From NCBI GenBank assembly GCA_027021185.1, contig JALUUU010000257.1, forward strand, positions 1 through 5,304: a DNA stretch of 5,304 nt, in the 5' to 3' direction. This DNA is from an archaeon. GTDB taxonomy: Archaea > Hydrothermarchaeota > Hydrothermarchaeia > Hydrothermarchaeales > JALUUU01. The notes below the pieces were generated by a model. It was given only the letters and a program-made list of their open reading frames with translations. It did no database searches and was not told where the DNA came from. Numbering within the stretch: position 1 is the stretch's first letter; each line of letters begins with the position of its first letter. The translations under genes were made by a program, and so were the position numbers. Shown piece by piece: positions 1-5,304 of this stretch.

Positions 1-133
1 TGGATTCCATCAGGTACATCTCAACCTCGCTCCCCCTATCTTTAAATACGAATTCCTCTTTATCAATAGGAATTCCTGTTTCCGCCCAAATGTGTTCGGC
101 GAGGTCTTCTGCCACTTTTTCCCATGACACCAT
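1..133 (-). CDS. Unrecognised protein, N-terminal 44 residues (runs off the left edge)
   Basis: Reading the minus strand from the ATG at 133-131, the frame stays open for 44 codons to the window edge. It begins MVSWEKVAEDLAEHIW and contains a charged stretch ending DRGSEVEMYLMES. The start is supported by a perfect GAGGTGA Shine-Dalgarno at 148-142, 8 nt upstream, which also argues against the in-frame GTG at 145-143 inside that motif. The visible part is soluble and acidic, with a probable N-terminal amphipathic helix and no signal peptide, membrane segment or cysteine. I do not recognise the family. It lies 56 bases downstream of the DUF362 gene on the same strand, so it may be co-transcribed with it. 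A TATA-like TTTATAGA at 204-197, inside the end of the DUF362 gene, could alternatively give it a promoter with a roughly 40-nt leader. Confidence 0.7.
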   Translation of the reverse strand, partial: MVSWEKVAEDLAEHIWAETGIPIDKEEFVFKDRGSEVEMYLMES

Positions 134-141
134 AACACGAT

Positions 142-148
142 TCACCTC
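142..148 (-). promoter_or_regulatory. Shine-Dalgarno site of the left-edge gene
   Basis: The minus strand reads GAGGTGA, seven of seven bases complementary to the usual archaeal 16S rRNA 3' end, followed by an 8-nt spacer and ATG at 133. It fixes the start of the otherwise unrecognisable short partial gene and is the strongest ribosome binding site in the window. Confidence 0.75.
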
Positions 149-189
149 GAAGGGTAAATTCCATGTAGGAGGCCACCCACAGTAGCAGG

Positions 190-1266
190 CTATATCTCTA
201 TAAACTCGTAGTCCTGCCTCCCGATTCCCAGCTTCTCCGCCGTCTCCAGCTGAAGTCTCCAGTTGGTTTGAGGATTGATCAGCGCGAACTTATCTGTTCC
301 AGAGGAAAGAGCACCGACTTCTTCTGCCTCACTTGTGGGGATACCAGGGCTCTTGTTTATTAGATCTATGGATGCCCTGTCGATGGCCACAGGATCCGTA
401 GAGGCTAGAACGCCTATATCAGGGGTTACAGGGATGTCTGAGTGGGGATGGCAGTCACAGTGAGGCAGCACATCCACGATAAGGTTGATGTACCCTATCT
501 TTTCCACTGCCTCAACGACCTCTGAGGCGTTTTCGGCTATCATCCTCGAGAGCTTATCTGAAGGTACCTCCCGTATCTCAACAGCGCCCTTTCCGCACAC
601 GTCCACGCACGCAATGCATCCCACGCACCTTTCTGTGATGACATTTCCCTGGATGGCGTCAACTGGGCAGACACGCAAGCACTCGCCGCAAAGATCGCAT
701 TTATCGTTTATCCTTGGGAGCCCTTCAAAGTGCACCCTGTATTTACCTGCCTTGGTTACGCATCCCAAGCCAAGATTCTTTAATGCCCCTCCATAGCCTG
801 CCTGAATATGCCCCGTGGAATGGGACATTACTATCATCGAGTCCAGTTTACCTAATCCCCGGGCCCCAACGCTACCCTCTAGACAGTCTATCCCCATATC
901 GCCGTCAATCATAACGATGGGAGCCCCAATTGTTTCCTCACAGAATCCGTTACGTCTCGCGGATTCAAGATGCTTGCTCGCAGATGTCCTGCCCGGAGTC
1001 CATCCTAGGCCGCTTGTCTCCACCACCATTGCCTCTCCACCCAGACTTCTAATAATCTCCACCATTTTAGAGACATAGGCAGGCCTAAGGTAGTGAACAT
1101 CCCCTGGTTCTCCGAGGTGGACTTTAATCCCCACTGTTCCATCCACTATCTTATCCAGCCCAGCTGCGAAAAAAACTCTCTCCATTTTCCTGAGAAGACT
1201 CTGCTCAGGAACCCACCAGTCTCTGAAATTCTTTACCCGGGAGCTGGCAAAGTAAACCCTGGCCAT
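190..1266 (-). CDS. DUF362 family Fe-S protein with inserted 2x[4Fe-4S] ferredoxin domain
   Basis: A 358-residue protein of the uncharacterised Fe-S centre family (DUF362, COG2768 type); its biochemical role is not established. The DUF362 domain is in two halves, about residues 1-182 and 231-358, with a ferredoxin module between them. The first half carries the family stretch GGALKNLGLGCVTKAGK (159-175). The module has two cluster motifs: C190-x2-C193-x2-C196-x3-C200-Pro, and C214-x2-C217-x2-C220-x3-C224, where Gly replaces the usual Pro. The second half has an HCDCHPH cluster (269-275) and the PDIGVLASTDPVAID block (282-296). There is no signal peptide or membrane segment, so it is probably a cytoplasmic electron-transfer or cluster-handling protein. 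The ATG at 1266 fits the family N-terminus (MARVYFASSRV). It has no SD but a TATA-like box about 26 nt upstream, suggesting leaderless expression from its own promoter. The gene ends in TAG at 190-192. Confidence 0.93.
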   Translation of the reverse strand: MARVYFASSRVKNFRDWWVPEQSLLRKMERVFFAAGLDKIVDGTVGIKVHLGEPGDVHYLRPAYVSKMVEIIRSLGGEAMVVETSGLGWTPGRTSASKHLESARRNGFCEETIGAPIVMIDGDMGIDCLEGSVGARGLGKLDSMIVMSHSTGHIQAGYGGALKNLGLGCVTKAGKYRVHFEGLPRINDKCDLCGECLRVCPVDAIQGNVITERCVGCIACVDVCGKGAVEIREVPSDKLSRMIAENASEVVEAVEKIGYINLIVDVLPHCDCHPHSDIPVTPDIGVLASTDPVAIDRASIDLINKSPGIPTSEAEEVGALSSGTDKFALINPQTNWRLQLETAEKLGIGRQDYEFIEI

Positions 1267-1288
1267 GGTACTTACTGATAGCTAATGC

Positions 1289-1303
1289 AATAATTTGTTT
1301 TCG
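1289..1303 (-). promoter_or_regulatory. Putative promoter of the DUF362 gene (BRE-like plus TATA-like box)
   Basis: In the 46-bp gap after the rhomboid stop, the minus strand reads CGAAAACAAATTATT. AAATTATT (1296-1289) is a TATA-like element and the preceding CGAAAA resembles the archaeal purine-rich BRE. The box centre lies about 26 nt upstream of the ATG at 1266, which is the archaeal TATA-to-start-site distance. The transcript would begin at or next to the start codon. No Shine-Dalgarno is visible between the box and the ATG, which agrees with a leaderless mRNA. Confidence 0.45.
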
Positions 1304-1312
1304 TCTTCTTTT

Positions 1313-1963
1313 TCAGCGCTTCCTGAAGAAGTTGACCAGCAAGAGCCCCGCAATGAATCCCCCTATGTGGGCGAAGTATGCAACGCCTCCAGAGTTGGGG
1401 GAGGAGTATGATAAAGAACCCAGCCCTGAGAGGAGCTGAAGGACAAACCAGAAGAACAGGACGACGATGGCGGGCAGAACCACCCATCTAACGAAGAATC
1501 CAAAGATAACTATGCAGTGGACTCTGGCCCGGGGAAAGGCCACGAGGTATGCCCCTAAAACCCCCGCTATGGCGCCACTGGCTCCGAGATTAGGGATCTC
1601 AGAGTATGGATTCACGAAGATCTGCAGGGCAGAGGCGGCGAGGCCAGAGATAAGGTAAAAGATCAGGAACCTCGTCTTACCCATTATGTCCTCCACGTTG
1701 TTTCCGAAGATGTAGAGGTATAGCATGTTCCCAAAGATGTGCATCAGGCCGCCGTGGAGGAACATGGATGTGAATAGGGTGTATAGTGCCGTCCCGCTCA
1801 CTATCTCCCGGGGTATGAGGGCGTAGGAGTAGAGGAAACTCTCCAGCCGGCCGGTGGCCATCAACGAAAGCTCATATCCAAAGACGGCAACATTTAGGAA
1901 GATTAATAAATAAGTAATAATAGGTTTACTTCTAGTAGGATTGTCGTCCTTGATAGGGAGCAT
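1313..1963 (-). CDS. Rhomboid family intramembrane serine protease
   Basis: A 216-residue multi-pass membrane protein that should cleave transmembrane segments of other proteins within the membrane; the substrate cannot be inferred. The GASG motif at 127-130 gives the nucleophile Ser129, and His199 (FAHIGG) in the last helix completes the Ser-His dyad. H70-x4-H75-x3-N79 matches the conserved HxxxxHxxxN of the second helix, where the Asn helps form the oxyanion hole. Six hydrophobic segments are visible at about 14-34, 62-85, 98-117, 127-146, 150-176 and 195-212, which is the minimal six-helix core without an added seventh helix or soluble domain. The N-terminus MLPIKDDNPTRSKP is typical of the family and supports the ATG at 1963. 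No SD precedes it; a TATA-like box lies about 27 nt upstream, suggesting a leaderless mRNA. It is transcribed divergently from aspartate kinase. The stop is TGA at 1313-1315. Confidence 0.95.
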   Translation of the reverse strand: MLPIKDDNPTRSKPIITYLLIFLNVAVFGYELSLMATGRLESFLYSYALIPREIVSGTALYTLFTSMFLHGGLMHIFGNMLYLYIFGNNVEDIMGKTRFLIFYLISGLAASALQIFVNPYSEIPNLGASGAIAGVLGAYLVAFPRARVHCIVIFGFFVRWVVLPAIVVLFFWFVLQLLSGLGSLSYSSPNSGGVAYFAHIGGFIAGLLLVNFFRKR

Positions 1964-1966
1964 AAA

Positions 1967-1981
1967 GGGGAATCGTTCCCC
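1967..1981. repeat. Perfect inverted repeat in the divergent promoter region, candidate operator
   Basis: GGGGAA-TCG-TTCCCC is a perfect palindrome with 6-bp arms and a 3-bp centre. It starts 4 bases upstream of the rhomboid ATG and ends 3 bases before the shared A/T box. For the rhomboid it covers the predicted initiation region, a repressor-like position. For aspartate kinase it lies upstream of the TATA box, an activator-like position. A dimeric regulator site is the natural reading, but no regulator gene is in the window and the role is inferred from symmetry and position only. Confidence 0.4.
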
Positions 1982-1984
1982 CGG

Positions 1985-1995
1985 TAATATAAAAG
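1985..1995. promoter_or_regulatory. Putative shared TATA box for the divergent rhomboid and aspartate kinase genes
   Basis: The 54-bp region between the divergent starts contains one A/T-rich element, TAATATAAAAG on the plus strand. Read forward, TATAAAAG (1988-1995) is centred about 26-27 nt upstream of the aspartate kinase ATG at 2018. Read on the minus strand, TTTTATAT (1994-1987) is centred about 27-28 nt upstream of the rhomboid ATG at 1963. Both distances match the archaeal TBP-site-to-start spacing, so either gene could be transcribed from this box at or near its start codon. No convincing BRE is visible on either side, so orientation preference cannot be judged. Confidence 0.55.
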
Positions 1996-2005
1996 TAGCC
2001 TCCTT

Positions 2006-2012
2006 GGAGTGG
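2006..2012 (+). promoter_or_regulatory. Shine-Dalgarno-like site deciding the aspartate kinase start
   Basis: GGAGTGG lies 8 nt (counting from the GGAG core) before the ATG at 2018. It overlaps the alternative in-frame GTG at 2009, which has no SD of its own. It also overlaps a small CTCC-TT-GGAG inverted repeat (2000-2009). If transcription really starts at about 2018, as the TATA spacing suggests, this motif would not be in the mRNA; if transcription starts a little earlier, it would work as a normal SD. Confidence 0.45.
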
Positions 2013-2017
2013 CGGAT

Positions 2018-3406
2018 ATGAAAAGGGTGGTTATGAAGTTCGGGGGCACTTCACTGGGCAACGCCAGGAGGATAAGGCGCGTTGCAGAGATAGTGAAAGA
2101 GAACATGGCGGAGGAGACAGTTGTAGTTGTCTCAGCCATGGGAGGAGTTACAGACAGCCTAATCAAGACAAGCGAGAGAGTCGTTGAGGGCATATCTGAA
2201 ACAGAGATAAAAGAATTCGTGGGTGACGTCCGCGAAAAACACCTGGCAGCAATAAAGGATGTCGTGGACAGCAAGTATCAGAGCCTTCCGGTCCTGGAAG
2301 TGGAGAAGCTATGCTCAGAGCTGGAGAAGGTGCTGATCGGGGTTTCATATGTAGGGGAGCTCACCCCCCGCTCCATGGACCACATCATGTCCTTCGGCGA
2401 GCGCCTCAGCGCCCCCATAGTCAGCGGAGCCCTTAACAGCCTGGGCATAAAATCACGGTGGTTCGACGGATACAGCGCCGGTATAGTGACAGACTCTAAC
2501 TTCGGGAAAGCATCACCCATATGGCACCTGACAGAGAAGAAAGTGGCGGACACCCTAGGCCCTATCCTGGGGGACTCCATCCCGGTCGTCACCGGCTTCA
2601 TCGCCGGAAACGAGAAGGGCAGGATAACGACCCTCGGCAGGGGAGGCAGCGATTACACTGCCTCTATCCTGGGCTCCGTGCTGAGGGCTGACGAGATATG
2701 GATATGGACCGACGTGGACGGCATCATGACCACGGATCCGAAGCTTGTTAAGGAGGCTAAAACCATCAAGGTTATCTCCTTCATAGAGGCTATGGAGCTG
2801 GCATACTTCGGCGCCAAGGTTCTTCATCCCAAGACCATTGAGCCAGCCATGGAGAGGAGCATACCCGTCAGGGTGCGAAACACCTTCAACGTGGATAACG
2901 AGGGCACCCTTATCGTTAGAGAGCAGAAGAAGATCAGCGATGTTGTTAAGGCCATAAGCGTCATGGACGAAGTTGCCCTCCTGACCATTGCCGGGGTCGG
3001 GATGATAGGCGTGCCGGGGGTGGCTGCAAAAGTGTTTAACGCCCTGGCCAAGGAGGATGTTAACATCTTAATGATCTCCCAGGGCTCTAGCGAGGCCAAC
3101 ATATCGATAGTCATAGATCAGAAAGACATGGAGAAGGCCATAGGAACCATTAGAGACGTGTTCCTCGGGAGAAACATCGTCCGGGATGTGCATCAGAAGA
3201 GTGATGTCGCGATCATAGCCGTTGTGGGGGCGGGGATGCGGGGAACAAAAGGAGTCGCCGCCCGGGTGTTCACCGCCGTAGCCGACGCCGGCGTTAACGT
3301 ATTAATGATTGCTCAGGGATCGAGTGAGGTAAACATATCCTTCGTGGTTCAGGAGAAAGACGCTGAAATGGCCGCCAGGGCCCTGCATCAGGAGTTCATC
3401 CAGTGA
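2018..3406 (+). CDS. lysC: Aspartate kinase with two C-terminal ACT domains
   Basis: Aspartate kinase (EC 2.7.2.4) phosphorylates aspartate to aspartyl-4-phosphate, the first step toward lysine, threonine and methionine. The 462-residue length is usual for a monofunctional enzyme. Counting from the ATG at 2018, the amino-acid-kinase domain shows KFGGTS (7-12), SAMGGVTDSL (39-48), SFGERLSAP (125-133), TTLGRGGSDYTAS (204-216), WTDVDGIMTTDP (230-241) and FGAKVLHPKT (264-273). Two ACT domains follow, with cores at about 326-370 and 404-448. Both keep the NxLMIxQGSSExNIS signature, so allosteric feedback by an end-product amino acid is likely; which one cannot be read from sequence. No homoserine dehydrogenase is fused. 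I prefer ATG 2018 to the in-frame GTG at 2009 because of its SD-like site and TATA spacing; the GTG would add only three residues. The symbol lysC is a convenience, as the branch is unproven. Confidence 0.96.
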   Translation: MKRVVMKFGGTSLGNARRIRRVAEIVKENMAEETVVVVSAMGGVTDSLIKTSERVVEGISETEIKEFVGDVREKHLAAIKDVVDSKYQSLPVLEVEKLCSELEKVLIGVSYVGELTPRSMDHIMSFGERLSAPIVSGALNSLGIKSRWFDGYSAGIVTDSNFGKASPIWHLTEKKVADTLGPILGDSIPVVTGFIAGNEKGRITTLGRGGSDYTASILGSVLRADEIWIWTDVDGIMTTDPKLVKEAKTIKVISFIEAMELAYFGAKVLHPKTIEPAMERSIPVRVRNTFNVDNEGTLIVREQKKISDVVKAISVMDEVALLTIAGVGMIGVPGVAAKVFNALAKEDVNILMISQGSSEANISIVIDQKDMEKAIGTIRDVFLGRNIVRDVHQKSDVAIIAVVGAGMRGTKGVAARVFTAVADAGVNVLMIAQGSSEVNISFVVQEKDAEMAARALHQEFIQ

Positions 3407-3418
3407 CGCCTTAGTCTA

Positions 3419-4186
3419 CTAATCTGTATACATCTTCCCGAAGGGGCGGTGAGTCAGTGGAGCTATCTTCGTGAACTTCCCCTTTAGGAGCTCCTTTGAG
3501 TCGTATCCAAAGACCTCACCGAACTCTTTCAGGATCGTTTTGAGGAATATCTTGTCCTCCTTGTCTATTTCAACTATTTTAGCCGCGACCCCCAGCTTGA
3601 ACTCCGGTACCTCTCCCCTGATATAAAGAGCGCCTCCGTGGATCCCTGTGGCTACCCAGTCTCCGACGATGTCCTCCTGATCCTGATTTATACCCAGGAT
3701 AACTACTCGCCCTCCTGCCATGTACTCCCCCAGGAAGTCTCCTGCCACCCCGGCCGCCACGATCACAGGGTAATTGCCCTTGTACTCCTTCATGTGTATT
3801 CCCACGCGGTAGCCGACATCGCCGTTGACAAAGATCTTGCCCCCGCGCATGCTATGTCCCACGATATCCCTGGCGTCGCCGTGGACAATGATCATCCCCG
3901 AGTTCATGGTGTTTCCTATTCCGTCCTGAGCATTTCCATAAACAGTTATTATGGGGCCGTCCATGAAGGCTCCAAGATCGTCTCCAGGGGTGCCGTGAAT
4001 CTCTATCTCCACCTCACCCTTCACCCCTGCCGCGATGTACCGCTGCCCGTTGACATTAATCAGCTTTATCTTCTTAGCGCCCTTGTTCAGGGCGTCCTCC
4101 ACCATAGAGTTGAGGACCTTGTACTTAATGCCCTGGGCGTCTATTACCTTTACCTCTTCCTCCAATACCTTGGTAGTGACGCTCAT
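3419..4186 (-). CDS. Glutamate synthase GXGXG-domain protein (archaeal split type)
   Basis: A 255-residue protein corresponding to the C-terminal GXGXG beta-helix domain of bacterial glutamate synthase large subunits, which is a separate protein in archaeal-type enzymes. In the fused enzyme this domain is structural and helps position the synthase and amidotransferase parts. Repeats of the form Gx6G are visible at 65-72, 84-91, 103-110, 122-129 and 146-153, with a looser one near 165-175. A roughly 60-residue C-terminal tail ends in THRPFGKMYTD. FwdC of formylmethanofuran dehydrogenase has a similar fold, but the adjacent synthase gene decides the assignment. I start it at ATG 4186, one base after the stop of the upstream gene, with a GAAGTGA SD-like sequence overlapping that stop. 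An ATG at 4219 would add 11 residues and a 32-base overlap. It ends in two tandem TAG codons, tail to tail with aspartate kinase. Confidence 0.9.
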   Translation of the reverse strand: MSVTTKVLEEEVKVIDAQGIKYKVLNSMVEDALNKGAKKIKLINVNGQRYIAAGVKGEVEIEIHGTPGDDLGAFMDGPIITVYGNAQDGIGNTMNSGMIIVHGDARDIVGHSMRGGKIFVNGDVGYRVGIHMKEYKGNYPVIVAAGVAGDFLGEYMAGGRVVILGINQDQEDIVGDWVATGIHGGALYIRGEVPEFKLGVAAKIVEIDKEDKIFLKTILKEFGEVFGYDSKELLKGKFTKIAPLTHRPFGKMYTD

Positions 4187-4187
4187 T

Positions 4188-5304
4188 TCACTTCCCTGCC
4201 GGCAACACTCCAAGAACATCTAGTTCATTCTGATTTAGTCCAACCCCCCTGAGCCTGTCTCTGTTGCCCCTTAGGCTCTCCAGAGAGTTCAGACCAAGGG
4301 CGCCCAGTATCTCTTTCAGCTCATGGCTCCATGCGTTTATCAGATTCGCCACGGCCTCAGCACCCTTCTCTGGGTCAAGGCGCTTCCGGAGCTTCGGGTT
4401 TTGGGTGGCTATGCCCCATGGGCATTTACCTGTGTAGCACTGCTTACAAACCGTGCATCCCAGGGGTATGAGGGCTGCTGTGCCGATGTACACTGCGTCT
4501 GCCCCCAGGGCTATCGCCTTAGCCACGTCGCCGCTGTTTCTAATGCTCCCGCTGGCGATTATAGAGCCCATGTGGCGTATGCCCTCCTCTCTCAGCCTCT
4601 GGTCCACTGAGGCTATGGCGGCCTCTATGGGGATGCCGAGGTTGTCTCTTATCACCTGGGGTGCGGCCCCGGTGCCTCCTGTGAAGCCGTCCAGGACTAC
4701 TGCGTCTGCTCCCGCCCGGATAATGCCTGTGGCTATTGATGCAGAATTGTGGACGGCAGCGATTTTAACGAAGACGGGTTTCTTGTACCGTGTGGCCTCT
4801 TTAAGGGCATATATCAGCCTGGACAGGTCCTCGATGGAGTAGATATCGTGATGAGGGGCAGGGGAAAGGGCGTCAGTGCCCACGGGGATCATTCTTGTCT
4901 CAGATATCGGCTCAGTTATCTTGGTCCCGGGCAGATGCCCCCCTATCCCGGGCTTCGCCCCCTGACCTATCTTGATCTCTATAGCAGACCCCACCTTCAG
5001 GTATTCCTCATGAACCCCGAAACGCCCACTGGCGACTTGAACAATTATGTGATCAGCATAGGGGTAAAGGTCTTTATGAAGCCCTCCCTCTCCTGTGCCC
5101 ATGAAGGTGCCCTGCGACTTGGCGGCCATGGCCAGGGCTTTATGGGCCTCCAGGCTTATGGCGCCGTAGCTCATGTGGGCTATCATAATCGGGGTCTCAA
5201 GCTTGAGATTTGGAATTATCTCGGTGTCCAGCTTAACCCCTGTATCGTCCTCCAGGTCAAGCTTCTCTGGTTTCCTTCCGACGAAAGTACGGAGCTCCAT
5301 GGGC
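4188..5304 (-). CDS. gltB: Glutamate synthase FMN/Fe-S synthase domain (archaeal type), N-terminus beyond the window
   Basis: The central catalytic domain of glutamate synthase, which uses reduced FMN to turn 2-oxoglutarate and ammonia from glutamine into glutamate. Numbering from the Met at 5300, visible blocks are MSYGAIS (43-49), GTGEGG (68-73), KIGQGAKPGIGG (110-121), SPAPHHDIYS (146-155), DGFTGGTGAAP (204-214) and the phosphate-binding SGSIRNSGDVAKAIALGAD (250-268). The cluster motif is C282-x2-C285-x2-C288-x4-C293, which contains the C-x5-C-x4-C of bacterial 3Fe-4S enzymes plus one extra Cys. The Met at 5300 is probably internal. The preceding codon is CCC (Pro), and from memory archaeal/Thermotoga-type relatives read PMExRTxxGRKP here after a ferredoxin-like N-terminal region. 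The frame is open to the edge, so the gene is partial and its promoter is not visible. The GXGXG gene follows after one base and is presumably co-translated with it. Confidence 0.93.
   Translation of the reverse strand, partial: PMELRTFVGRKPEKLDLEDDTGVKLDTEIIPNLKLETPIMIAHMSYGAISLEAHKALAMAAKSQGTFMGTGEGGLHKDLYPYADHIIVQVASGRFGVHEEYLKVGSAIEIKIGQGAKPGIGGHLPGTKITEPISETRMIPVGTDALSPAPHHDIYSIEDLSRLIYALKEATRYKKPVFVKIAAVHNSASIATGIIRAGADAVVLDGFTGGTGAAPQVIRDNLGIPIEAAIASVDQRLREEGIRHMGSIIASGSIRNSGDVAKAIALGADAVYIGTAALIPLGCTVCKQCYTGKCPWGIATQNPKLRKRLDPEKGAEAVANLINAWSHELKEILGALGLNSLESLRGNRDRLRGVGLNQNELDVLGVLPAGK

Noticed and set aside
50..77. Repeated GAATTCCT with an AGGAATTCCT palindrome near the left edge
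   Set aside because: Both copies fall within the open reading frame of the left-edge gene, are only 8-10 bp long, and are explained by coding sequence; no third copy was seen.
485..796. A 103-codon plus-strand frame opposite the DUF362 gene
   Set aside because: It lies antisense to the ferredoxin module, where Cys codons create open frames on the other strand. There is no motif or start signal.
1301..1313. T-rich tract (plus strand) after the rhomboid gene as a terminator
   Set aside because: The tract is T-rich only on the plus strand; on the rhomboid's coding (minus) strand it reads as A-rich, so it cannot act as an oligo-U terminator for that gene, and no plus-strand gene ends there.
2000..2009. 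CTCC-TT-GGAG inverted repeat before aspartate kinase
   Set aside because: Arms of 4 bp are expected by chance and the right half is better explained as part of the SD-like GGAG.
1903..2274. A minus-strand frame of 123 codons spanning the divergent promoter region and the start of aspartate kinase
   Set aside because: It overlaps the conserved N-terminus of aspartate kinase antisense and the start of the rhomboid in another frame. Its Ser/Thr-rich translation is typical of a shadow frame.
3419..4186. The GXGXG protein as FwdC/FmdC of formylmethanofuran dehydrogenase
   Set aside because: The repeat fold is shared, but the gene follows the glutamate synthase FMN gene by one base and has a glutamate-synthase-like C-terminal tail; no other methanofuran enzyme gene is present.
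3638..4252. A 204-codon open frame on the plus strand, antisense to the glutamate synthase genes
   Set aside because: It is entirely antisense to the GXGXG gene and the end of the FMN gene, both with clear family motifs. Its translation has no recognisable domain and no SD, so it looks like a by-product of G/C-rich codon use.

Overview
This 5.3-kb window looks archaeal and reads as mostly ordinary chromosomal housekeeping DNA. The archaeal signs are a glutamate synthase split into separate domain-proteins, a DUF362/ferredoxin protein of the kind common in archaea, TATA-like boxes centred about 26-28 nt upstream of start codons, and ribosome binding sites that match the archaeal anti-SD (GAGGTGA) only for some genes. 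I cannot assign a lineage from sequence alone. An uncultured Thermoproteota-like (for example Bathyarchaeia) or a euryarchaeal origin are both possible.

Layout. Bases 1-133 (minus) hold the start of an unrecognised small gene that runs off the left edge and has a clear SD. Bases 190-1266 (minus) encode a DUF362 protein with an inserted two-cluster ferredoxin module. Bases 1313-1963 (minus) encode a six-helix rhomboid intramembrane serine protease. A compact 54-bp divergent promoter region (1964-2017) separates it from an aspartate kinase (2018-3406, plus) with two C-terminal ACT domains. Twelve bases after that gene's stop, and convergent with it, ends a two-gene minus-strand unit of archaeal-type glutamate synthase. 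This comprises the FMN/Fe-S synthase domain (4188 to beyond the right edge) followed, after one base, by the GXGXG-domain protein (3419-4186). The N-terminal part of the FMN protein, and probably the amidotransferase gene, lie outside the window.

How the genes relate. Glutamate synthase makes glutamate, the amino donor for aspartate, and aspartate kinase commits aspartate to the lysine/threonine/methionine branch. The neighbourhood therefore has an amino-acid biosynthesis flavour on its right side. The rhomboid and the DUF362 protein have no evident metabolic link to it.

Most notable is the regulatory architecture. One A/T element sits almost exactly midway between the rhomboid and aspartate kinase starts and could serve as TATA box in both directions. 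A perfect 6-bp-arm palindrome lies between it and the rhomboid start. I found no mobile element, CRISPR array, RNA gene or evident novel multi-gene system.
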